Shown here: piece by piece, positions 1-5,140 of the stretch
How the letters are laid out: each line of letters opens with the position of its first letter
Position numbering within the stretch: position 1 is the stretch's first letter
DNA from: JAQVWU01 sp964628455
Lineage (GTDB): Bacteria; Bacillota; Clostridia; Oscillospirales; CAG-272
Reading direction: 5' to 3'
DNA length: 6,377 nucleotides
Assembly (NCBI GenBank): GCA_964628455.1
Contig: CAZVPD010000194.1
Location: forward strand, 1-6,377
The notes under the pieces: generated by a model
Told to the model about the DNA's origin: nothing
The model's database searches: none
Seen by the model: the letters and a program-made list of their open reading frames with translations, nothing else
Translations under genes and position numbers: made by a program

Positions 1-522
1 CTGGCGGACACGGCTTCCTGCGTCGACATGTACCTGATACAGGAATTCATGAAGAATATCGACGCGGGCTGGTCCTCGTTCTTCATGTATATCAAAGGAA
101 ACGGGGGCAAACTCTTTTTCGGTCCTCCCTGGGACTTTGATATCGCCGCAGGAAACGACCACCGGCTGGACAACGGAGGCTGGGAGGGAATTTACGTGGG
201 CGACGGGAGTTACGGATTCACCCAGTCCAACCGCTGGTTTACAGAGCTGATGAAGACCGAATGGTTCGGAGATGCTGTGCGGCAGAGATGGCCTGCCGCC
301 CGGGAAATCATCCGGGATGCGATAGACAAAGCCGAGACGGCGGGAAAACAACATACGCCGGCGTTCAACCGCAATTACGACCGGTGGATCATTTTCGGTC
401 AGCGCATCAACATGGAGCCCGAACACATCATGGCTCTCGGATCCTATACGGAGCACCTGGATTATTTTATCGCATGGTGCGAAAACCGTCTTTTATGGCT
501 GGACGGATATTTTACGAACTGA
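1..522 (+). CDS. CotH kinase family protein, C-terminal part (5' end outside window)
   Basis: The reading frame is open from base 1, and 173 residues remain before the TGA stop at 520-522. The fragment carries the C-terminal half of the CotH kinase fold: a QEFMKNID stretch (about residues 14-21), matching the family's E-x-x-x-N-x-D block, and GPPWDFD (about 41-47), whose aspartates correspond to the metal/ATP-binding WDxD motif, followed by AAGN. It ends in the usual Arg-Leu-Leu-x-Leu-Asp helix. CotH of Bacillus phosphorylates spore coat proteins; many clostridial and rumen bacteria carry secreted CotH-domain proteins of unknown target, so a spore role is not certain here. No LPxTG-like sorting signal or membrane segment follows the domain, so the neighbouring sortase is not obviously needed to anchor it. 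N-terminal signal or accessory domains cannot be judged. Confidence 0.88.
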   Translation: MADTASCVDMYLIQEFMKNIDAGWSSFFMYIKGNGGKLFFGPPWDFDIAAGNDHRLDNGGWEGIYVGDGSYGFTQSNRWFTELMKTEWFGDAVRQRWPAAREIIRDAIDKAETAGKQHTPAFNRNYDRWIIFGQRINMEPEHIMALGSYTEHLDYFIAWCENRLLWLDGYFTN

Positions 523-589
523 TCCGGGTCCCGTAAACGGCTGTAAAACCGCAATACGACAAAAATTACCGGCCGCATGAGGTGGCAGA

Positions 590-640
590 ATGATAAAACC
601 GCACTTTCATCTTTTCTTTTTGGATTCCCGTTATGAATAA
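590..640 (+). CDS. Candidate 16-codon leader ORF upstream of the sortase
   Basis: An ATG at 590 follows a good ribosome site (GAGGTGG, 579-585) by four bases and opens a 16-residue peptide, MIKPHFHLFFLDSRYE, ending with TAA at 638-640. The stop region overlaps the sortase ATG (633-635) in another frame, and the sortase itself has no convincing Shine-Dalgarno. The simplest reading is a leader whose translation brings ribosomes to the sortase start (translational coupling). It is too short for any homology argument, and a chance ORF remains possible. No resemblance to amino-acid attenuator peptides (runs of one regulatory residue) was seen, apart from a mild Phe/His bias. Confidence 0.35.
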   Translation: MIKPHFHLFFLDSRYE

Positions 641-1424
641 ACCGACAAAAACCAATCAAAACCGGCCCTACCGCCTGTTCATGCTGCTCCTGCCGTTCGC
701 TCTTTTTTTTATCTCGGTCCTGCTGACGGCGATAGGACTCCGCGACTTTGCTGCCGGGACAAATCCGTTTTTCAGACTGGCGACCGGTCCGTCCCGGGAC
801 TCCCGGGCGGTGACGCAGACGGAGGAAACGGATGAAAGCAGAATCATCCTTCCTCCCGAAAGCACGGCGCAGGTCACCGGCGTTCCCGAAAGCACGACGC
901 AAGATACCGGAACAGCCGAGACAACCGGTATAAGTCCCGAAACCGAAAAACAACCCCCTGCATTCACCGTCATGCCGGCGTCCTCTTTTCCGGTCATCCG
1001 TTACGGAGAGCAGTGGGCTACCCTCAACGCCGAAGGCTGGGAAATGAAAAACATACCGGTTTATTTCGGTGACTCCGATGAAATACTGGCAAAAGGTGCC
1101 GGAATGCAGTTTGCCTCCCGCTTCTGCGGCCAGAACGGAAAAACCGTGCTGAGCGCTCATGTGACCTCGCATTTTTACGAGATCGGGGACACGGAAGCCG
1201 GCGATAACATAACGATAGACACGGTCTACGGACGGTATATCTACGAGGTTGAGGAAATCGTCCTCTTTGACTACACGGACAACACACTGCTGCTTTCGGA
1301 CGAAGGAAACAATTCGCTGGTGATGTATACATGCTGGCCGCGCGAAGACGGATTTGCCTTCAAGGAAAAGCGGATCGCTCTTGTCTGCGGCCTTACGGAA
1401 GGGGTGCTGTGGACTGGACGGTAA
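633..1424 (+). CDS. Sortase (cysteine transpeptidase), membrane-anchored
   Basis: This 263-residue protein has one N-terminal membrane segment (about 14-36), preceded by basic residues. A Thr/Glu/Ser/Pro-rich stalk follows (about 52-112) and then a C-terminal sortase domain (about 115-256). The catalytic triad is recognisable: His176 in VLSAHVTSHF, Cys234 in the MYTCWP motif, and Arg247 in KEKRIALVC. Sortases cleave a C-terminal sorting motif on secreted proteins and link them to cell-wall peptidoglycan or pilin subunits on the outer face of the membrane. The residue before the catalytic His is Ala where Gly is more usual. The single N-terminal anchor argues against a typical two-anchor pilus (class C) sortase, but I cannot fix the class. 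No substrate with a sorting signal lies in the window. The next gene starts inside its last codons, implying one operon. Confidence 0.9.
   Translation: MNKPTKTNQNRPYRLFMLLLPFALFFISVLLTAIGLRDFAAGTNPFFRLATGPSRDSRAVTQTEETDESRIILPPESTAQVTGVPESTTQDTGTAETTGISPETEKQPPAFTVMPASSFPVIRYGEQWATLNAEGWEMKNIPVYFGDSDEILAKGAGMQFASRFCGQNGKTVLSAHVTSHFYEIGDTEAGDNITIDTVYGRYIYEVEEIVLFDYTDNTLLLSDEGNNSLVMYTCWPREDGFAFKEKRIALVCGLTEGVLWTGR
855..914 (+). repeat. Two 30 bp direct repeats in the sortase stalk
   Basis: Two adjacent 30-base copies begin at 855 and 885 with CCCGAAAGCACG and differ at only a few positions over their first 25 bases. A decayed start of a third copy lies at 936. They encode PEST-x-Q-x-TG-type repeats in the stalk between the membrane anchor and the catalytic domain. 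Such repeats usually change stalk length by slippage or recombination without affecting catalysis. Confidence 0.65.
1397..1404 (+). promoter_or_regulatory. Strong ribosome binding site inside the sortase 3' end
   Basis: GGAAGGGG lies 9 bases before a CTG (1414) in the membrane-protein frame and 4 bases before a GTG (1409) in another frame. The first ATG of the membrane-protein frame (1465) has no such site, so this element probably decides where that gene begins. Confidence 0.5.
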
Positions 1425-2298
1425 AAAAACGATCCCGCAGGTTCTTGCTGCAATCATACGGCTGATGCTCTCGGTCCTGCTTGCAGCGTCCCTCCTTCTT
1501 TTATTCGCCTGCACGGCTTTATGCACAACCGTTTTCAGCCGTGATTTCTATGTTTCTTTCATGACGTCTGAAAACTATATCACCGCACTGCAGAAGCAGG
1601 CCGAAAGCGGTATCGCGACCGAATGCGGAATACACGGCATCCCTTATGATGCAAAAAATCCGGCAACCGACGCTGCGATCCTGAAAAGCCTGTCGGCCGG
1701 ATATGCTTCCGGCCTGTTTGACGCATTGTTTCTCGAAGCCGTCCCGCCTGCCGTCTCCTATCCGCAGGATGCGTTTTTCGAAAAGATCAGCCATGACGCC
1801 GCGTCTCTGCCCGAAAACGACCGGCACAGCCTCGCAGGCATTTTCGGTGAACGGACGGACGCGGCCCTGAACTCTTTCAATCAACATAATCTTACCGGAA
1901 AACCGGCTGACCTGCTGTCGCGCGGTTTTATCGCAGGCCGTTCGCTGCCCGAAACCGCAGTCATGCTGATTTTCCCCTCAGCTGCGCTCTCGCTTCTCCT
2001 CGCTGTTCTGCTGCTCAAGGGCCGAAAAACAAGTTTCTCCCGCCGTTTTTACGGTGTGTCGGGTGTCATATGGTGCGCTTCCGCTCTCTTGTTTATCCCG
2101 TGCATGCTGCTCCGGTTCTATAACCTGCCCGAACGCCTCGCGCTGGCCGATTCACCGCTTAAAAACTTTATAACGGCGTTTCTTTCTTCGCTTACGGACA
2201 GACTGAGCCTTTTATCGGCTTTGATTTTCGCCGCAGCGACTGTCCTGCTTGTCCTGTCCGCCTTCATGCTTTCCGCAAACGGTGCGAACGGGCAATAA
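1414..2298 (+). CDS. Unrecognised four-segment membrane protein, sortase partner
   Basis: I do not recognise the family. Numbered from the CTG at 1414 (294 residues), it has a membrane segment at about 17-39, a soluble, probably extracytoplasmic region of about 140 residues (40-178), and three more segments at about 181-202, 214-234 and 264-286. A basic loop (KGRKTSFSRR) between segments 2 and 3 places that loop in the cytoplasm. The start is uncertain: TTG 1354, TTG 1381, CTG 1414 and ATG 1465 are all in frame. CTG 1414 has the best-placed ribosome site and gives a normal charged N-terminus (DGKK) before the first segment. A GTG at 1409 with a -1 shift at the A7 run would give nearly the same protein. 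It overlaps the sortase by about ten bases, so co-expression and a role in surface-protein handling are inferred. No catalytic motif is visible. Confidence 0.7.
   Translation: MDGKKTIPQVLAAIIRLMLSVLLAASLLLLFACTALCTTVFSRDFYVSFMTSENYITALQKQAESGIATECGIHGIPYDAKNPATDAAILKSLSAGYASGLFDALFLEAVPPAVSYPQDAFFEKISHDAASLPENDRHSLAGIFGERTDAALNSFNQHNLTGKPADLLSRGFIAGRSLPETAVMLIFPSAALSLLLAVLLLKGRKTSFSRRFYGVSGVIWCASALLFIPCMLLRFYNLPERLALADSPLKNFITAFLSSLTDRLSLLSALIFAAATVLLVLSAFMLSANGANGQ
1423..1429 (+). other. Candidate -1 slippery heptamer A_AAA_AAA
   Basis: In the frame opened by GTG 1409 the codons read GTG GAC TGG ACG GTA AAA AAA CGA, so bases 1423-1429 are phased as A_AAA_AAA, a classical -1 slippery arrangement. 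A shift here joins MDWTVKK to the membrane-protein frame. A short GCAG/CTGC hairpin (1437-1440 with 1448-1451) begins 7 bases downstream. Without a shift, the GTG frame stops after 18 codons. An assembly error in the A-run would produce the same picture. Confidence 0.25.
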
Positions 2299-2340
2299 AC
2301 TCAGGAAAATATAACGATCTTCTCTTCCCCGTCAGGGAAA

Positions 2341-2369
2341 GGGGCTGCCCGGAAAAATCCGGCAGCCCC
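2341..2369. terminator. Strong hairpin terminator between convergent genes
   Basis: The left arm GGGGCTGCCCGGA (2341-2353) pairs with TCCGGCAGCCCC (2358-2369) through 12 base pairs with one bulged C and an AAAA loop. On the plus strand it is followed by TGTTTATATTCTT, a moderately T-rich tail. On the minus strand the tail is only TTTCCC, so it is clearer as the end of the sortase/membrane-protein unit. It also lies 12 bases past the end of the convergent peptidase gene and may serve both. Confidence 0.82.
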
Positions 2370-2381
2370 TGTTTATATTCT

Positions 2382-2753
2382 TCAGTCTTTTCCGAGATAG
2401 CGCTCGAGCATGGCGGCGTCTTCGCGTTCAAGCGTGCGGTCACCTGCGAGTGATTCCAGATGATGCCTGAATTCATGCCTGAGCGTGGACCTCAGAAGGT
2501 TTCTGAGCGTATCCTCGTTTGCCCGGGGATACATGCGCATAAACGAGCCGTAATAGATATAGATGCAGCGTCCCGTTTCCCGGGTGTAATGATATTCGCC
2601 CATGATGAACATCGGCGCGTTTGCCTGGCTTTTCGGATGTATCCTGATATATTCGAGTATATTCACGCCTCCGTTAAGGTCCCGGAAAAAAACCTCGGGC
2701 AGTTCGTTTGTCAGCTCATCCGCTATCGCCTCAAAACGGTCGATATCGATCAA
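2382..2753 (-). CDS. Small zincin-like metallopeptidase family protein (HExxH)
   Basis: This 123-residue protein resembles the short zincin-like (DUF1025-type) metallopeptidase family common in Firmicutes and Actinobacteria. The zinc-binding/catalytic motif HEFRH is at residues 93-97, with a further His at 98 and an acidic helix after it. There is no signal peptide, so it should be cytoplasmic; the family's substrate is unknown. The start is TTG at 2753, six bases after an excellent ribosome site (GGGGGTGA on the minus strand, 2767-2760). It overlaps the folA stop in a TTGA arrangement, so translation is probably coupled to folA. A convergent terminator follows its 3' end. Proteolytic activity is inferred from the motif only. 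Confidence 0.8.
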   Translation of the reverse strand: MIDIDRFEAIADELTNELPEVFFRDLNGGVNILEYIRIHPKSQANAPMFIMGEYHYTRETGRCIYIYYGSFMRMYPRANEDTLRNLLRSTLRHEFRHHLESLAGDRTLEREDAAMLERYLGKD

Positions 2754-3262
2754 AACCGGTCACCCCCTTTTGCCTGTGAAATCCGGATATAGTTAAAATA
2801 CTGAAAACGGATGCCGCTGTCCGCGCAGACCTCGGAAGCCCCGGTTCCGGTCCAGTCCGGATCCGCATCGAGATCGGGGAAAAATTTATCGGCGTCCGGA
2901 ACGGTCTCGTAAATCCTCGTCAGGTATACGCGGGAGGTATAGGGCAGAAACAGTCTGTAAACAGACTCTCCTCCTATGACAATGAGATTTTCGCTGTCGG
3001 GTTCGAGGGCAAAAAGCTCTCCGGCGGAATGCACGACGACGGCGCCTTCGATCCCGAGATCCCTGTCGCGGGACAATACGATGTTTTTCCTGCCGCCGAG
3101 AGGTTTTTGCTCCGGGAGGGTCAGCAGGGTGGAATGTCCCATGACGACGGTTCTTCCGAGCGTGAGTTTTCGGAAGCGCTGAAGGTCCGCAGATATGCGG
3201 TAAAGAAGACTGCCTCCGCGCCCTATCCCCCAGCGCAGGTCAGCCGCAACAATAGCTGTCAT
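2750..3262 (-). CDS. folA: Dihydrofolate reductase
   Basis: The 170-residue protein is full length for chromosomal DHFR, which reduces dihydrofolate to tetrahydrofolate with NADPH in the cytoplasm. Visible landmarks are the N-terminal AIVAADLRWGIG strand and loop, the catalytic acid Asp26 (ISADLQRF), the VVMGHST cofactor-binding stretch (about 39-45), KNIVLSRD (59-66), VIGGESVYRLF (95-105) with the invariant Gly-Gly, and YLTRI (113-117). The usual Trp of the LPW motif is replaced: the sequence reads SLLYRI, with Tyr21 at that position. It lies 55 bases downstream of thyA in the same direction, so the enzyme regenerates the dihydrofolate made by its neighbour. The ATG start lacks a strong ribosome site; only weak GGA-type matches precede it. 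Its stop overlaps the peptidase start. Confidence 0.94.
   Translation of the reverse strand: MTAIVAADLRWGIGRGGSLLYRISADLQRFRKLTLGRTVVMGHSTLLTLPEQKPLGGRKNIVLSRDRDLGIEGAVVVHSAGELFALEPDSENLIVIGGESVYRLFLPYTSRVYLTRIYETVPDADKFFPDLDADPDWTGTGASEVCADSGIRFQYFNYIRISQAKGGDRF
2760..2767 (-). promoter_or_regulatory. Ribosome binding site fixing a TTG start
   Basis: Read on the minus strand this is GGGGGTGA, a long match to the 16S anti-Shine-Dalgarno, six bases before TTG 2753. It lies within the last codons of folA. No in-frame ATG is available nearby, so this site supports the TTG start of the peptidase gene. Confidence 0.7.
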
Positions 3263-3317
3263 GTTTTTATCCGTTTCTTTCCGACGCTTTCACCGACCGG
3301 CGTTATTTATCCGAATC

Positions 3318-4145
3318 CTATACGGCGACCGGTATTTTTTCTTCAAAACTGTTGTATTTATAGCCTTTGAGCGTAAAACTGCCGGCAGTGAACCGATAAA
3401 AATCCTCTTGCGGTTCCAAACTGACGGCAGGCGCGGGCCAGCGCCGGCCAGCGATCAGTTTCTCTACGAGGGGCACGTGGCGGTCGTATATATGCGCGTC
3501 CGCGATCACATGGATCAACTCTCCCGCTTTCAGTCCGCAGACCTGCGCGAACATCATCATAAGCGCCGCATACTGGCAGACATTCCAGTTGTTTGCCGTC
3601 AGCATGTCCTGCGAGCGCTGATTCAAAATGCCGTTTACTATATCACCCGATACATTGAGCGTCAGACTGTAGGCGCAGGGATAAAGCCTCATCTCGTGGA
3701 GGTCCGCGTGCACGTAGATATTGGAGATGATGCGCCGGCTTGCGGGATTGTTTTTCAGATCGAACAGCATACGGTCCACCTGGTCAAATTCCCCTTCGGG
3801 ATAGATATGCTTGACACCGAGCTGATAACCGTAGGCTTTTCCTATGCTGCCGCTGCTGTCCGCCCACTGATCCCAGATGTGTGAACCGAGATCAGCCGTC
3901 CGATTGGATTTTTTTTGCCAAATCCACAGTATTTCGTCAACCGCCGTTTTAAAATAGGTCCGCCGCAGCGTCATGATCGGAAATTCTTCGGAAATCCGAT
4001 ACCGGTTGACGATGCCGAATTTTTTGATCGTGTGCGCAGGCGTGCCGTCTTCCCATCTCGGACGCACTTCCTGTCCGGAATCGGAAAATCCGTTCTGCAG
4101 TATATCCTTGCAGCCGGCGATAAATATATCGTCTGCCAGACTCAT
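3318..4145 (-). CDS. thyA: Thymidylate synthase, Bacillus ThyA-like type
   Basis: The enzyme methylates dUMP to dTMP using methylenetetrahydrofolate. From ATG 4145 it has 275 residues, normal for the family. An in-frame upstream extension to 4226 is rejected because GGGGT (4157-4153) sits seven bases before ATG 4145. Motifs, in this numbering: RWEDGTPAHT near 31-39, HIWDQW (89-94), the phosphate-binding Arg pair in ASRR (135-138), catalytic Cys157 in LYPCAYSL, RSQD (177-180), WNVCQYA with the dUMP-contacting Asn, and IADAHIYDRH (214-223). The active site reads Pro-Cys-Ala rather than the common Pro-Cys-His. The B. subtilis/phi3T-type ThyA reads PCV, and the query shares that type's DGTPAHT and FDQVD...LKNNPxSRR blocks. 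It heads an apparent thyA-folA-peptidase operon. Confidence 0.95.
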   Translation of the reverse strand: MSLADDIFIAGCKDILQNGFSDSGQEVRPRWEDGTPAHTIKKFGIVNRYRISEEFPIMTLRRTYFKTAVDEILWIWQKKSNRTADLGSHIWDQWADSSGSIGKAYGYQLGVKHIYPEGEFDQVDRMLFDLKNNPASRRIISNIYVHADLHEMRLYPCAYSLTLNVSGDIVNGILNQRSQDMLTANNWNVCQYAALMMMFAQVCGLKAGELIHVIADAHIYDRHVPLVEKLIAGRRWPAPAVSLEPQEDFYRFTAGSFTLKGYKYNSFEEKIPVAV

Positions 4146-4170
4146 GATGTTTACCCCGTTTAACAGTTTA

Positions 4171-4199
4171 ATTTTATGTCTGTCCGTATGCGCCCGCAA
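4171..4199 (-). promoter_or_regulatory. Candidate sigma-A promoter of thyA
   Basis: On the minus strand TTGCGG (4199-4194) and TAAAAT (4176-4171) are separated by exactly 17 bases. The -10 matches consensus at five of six positions; the -35 keeps only its TTG. Transcription would begin near 4164, leaving a leader of about 20 bases that contains the thyA ribosome site. The 112-base gap between the upstream kinase gene and thyA shows no convincing T-tailed terminator, so read-through from the upstream pair is possible. Confidence 0.5.
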
Positions 4200-4257
4200 A
4201 TAACCGTATTTCATGCGCCGGTACACAAAGTACGATATCCGGGCGGATGTTTTCGGA

Positions 4258-4869
4258 TCATTCTTCTTCCATGATGTTTTCTTCTCCGCCGAGAAGTTCC
4301 CGGAACCACTGCGGCAGGTCGCGGTCGCTGTCGATAATCTGATTTCCCTGCATGATGGCTATCTGGCGGAAACGGATCGTGTTGTCGTAAAAGACCACCC
4401 GGTCGCACAGGGGGATGATCACACGCAGCCTTTGCGGCAGGTTTTCAAAGCGCTTGATGATCACGCTGTCCTCTATGCCGTGCCCCCCCCTTTCGATCCG
4501 GCGATGAACCCGAAGGATCGCGGTTTCAATGCTGTCGAGACCGACATAATACAGCTTGACGCGGAATCCCGCCGCTTTCGCTTTTTTTATCTGCCGTATG
4601 ACCGTGGCTCCGGGCAGGGTGGTCTCCTGATGAAAAGAGACGCCCCGTTCGATATAGTCCGATATGTTCTTCATGGCTTCGCGGGCCGCTTTGATCTGAA
4701 CCAGCGCGTCTTTCCAGCTGCCGATCTTACCCGCGATCTCATCGGCGTTGATGCGTTCTCCAAGCTCCGAAACGTTTTTCAGCACGGAGTAAAGCGATGT
4801 TTTTCCCGCACCGTTCACTCCGGCGAAGAGCGTATAGATTCTGCTGCCGTCCGTACCGGGATTGTTCAT
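4258..4869 (-). CDS. Zeta-toxin-like P-loop kinase (COG4185 type)
   Basis: This 203-residue P-loop protein has a Walker A GVNGAGKT (17-24), INADE (40-44, candidate base Asp43), a FHQETTL strand (79-85) typical of zeta/PezT kinases, a second strand VKLYYVGL, and an arginine-rich RVHRRIERGGHGIED block (120-134). The GGH signature and this arginine helix match the chromosomal zeta-like family often labelled predicted ABC-type ATPase. Zeta/PezT toxins phosphorylate UDP-N-acetylglucosamine-type precursors; the substrate of this branch is less certain. The ATG overlaps the stop of the small upstream gene in ATGA, with GGTGAA (4883-4878) eight bases ahead, so the two are coupled. Toxicity is inferred from family and arrangement. 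A G8 tract encodes the GGH region. Confidence 0.82.
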   Translation of the reverse strand: MNNPGTDGSRIYTLFAGVNGAGKTSLYSVLKNVSELGERINADEIAGKIGSWKDALVQIKAAREAMKNISDYIERGVSFHQETTLPGATVIRQIKKAKAAGFRVKLYYVGLDSIETAILRVHRRIERGGHGIEDSVIIKRFENLPQRLRVIIPLCDRVVFYDNTIRFRQIAIMQGNQIIDSDRDLPQWFRELLGGEENIMEEE

Positions 4870-5060
4870 ACCAGTGCTTCACCGACGATTTTTTCCTGTT
4901 CCAGCTGAAGTTTGAGATTCAGCAGAGCACGGTAAAAAGCCTTTTCTTCGCGTGAATCGGCTTCGATCAGACGGTTTTCGAGTTCATCCACCGTTGTCTC
5001 CGAGAAGCATTTGTAAAAGTTGCGCTTGCGGTGACTCCGTCTGATTTCATGCTCGCTCAT
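4866..5060 (-). CDS. Small helical protein, probable antitoxin of the zeta-like kinase
   Basis: This is a charged 64-residue protein with a basic N-terminus (RRSHRKRNFYK) and a mainly helical, acidic-to-amphipathic remainder (VDELENRLIEAD..., LLNLKLQLEQEK). I recognise no named domain. Its position first in a two-gene unit, its size and the four-base ATGA overlap with the kinase are the usual layout of an antitoxin gene. ATG 5060 is preferred over an in-frame TTG at 5066 because AAGG lies eight bases before the ATG. No obvious promoter was found on this strand in the 80-base gap shared with the divergent oxidoreductase gene. It could also be a regulatory subunit rather than an antitoxin. Confidence 0.68.
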   Translation of the reverse strand: MSEHEIRRSHRKRNFYKCFSETTVDELENRLIEADSREEKAFYRALLNLKLQLEQEKIVGEALV

Positions 5061-5082
5061 ATGCAAAACCTTGCCTTTCTTA

Positions 5083-5111
5083 TTGACATTGCTTTTGTTT
5101 TGTGCTAAACT
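5083..5111 (+). promoter_or_regulatory. Extended -10 sigma-A promoter of the oxidoreductase gene
   Basis: A perfect TTGACA (5083-5088) is followed after 17 bases by TAAACT (5106-5111), which carries the extended -10 TGC immediately before it (5103-5105). The start of transcription should be near 5118. The leader would be about 23 bases and hold GAGGTGA (5129-5135), five bases before the ATG. This is the best-formed promoter in the window; no clear operator palindrome overlaps it. Confidence 0.85.
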
Positions 5112-5140
5112 GAAAAAAATACTTTTCCGAGGTGATCATT

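Noticed and set aside
566..597. Promoter for the sortase gene (TTACCG ... GATAAA)
   Set aside because: Spacing of about 20 bases and poor hexamers; transcription could equally come from upstream of the window.
703..710. T8 run in the sortase membrane segment as a phase-variation site
   Set aside because: It encodes Phe residues in a hydrophobic stretch and is easily explained by composition; a similar A8 run occurs in thyA, an essential-type gene, so such runs are common here.
462..1526. 354-codon minus-strand ORF opposite the CotH and sortase genes
   Set aside because: It is antisense to two well-supported genes, shows no domain motif, and has the Arg/His/Cys-rich composition of a shadow frame.
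3261..3884. 207-codon plus-strand ORF opposite thymidylate synthase
   Set aside because: It is antisense to a full-length conserved enzyme with an intact active site, and lacks a ribosome site and family features.
4146..4226. 27-residue N-terminal extension of thymidylate synthase
   Set aside because: It contains the candidate promoter and the thyA ribosome site. The family length and GGGGT seven bases before ATG 4145 support the shorter protein.
4213..4908. 231-codon plus-strand ORF opposite the zeta-like kinase
   Set aside because: It is the antisense shadow of a gene with clear Walker A and GGH motifs, and has no recognisable domain of its own.
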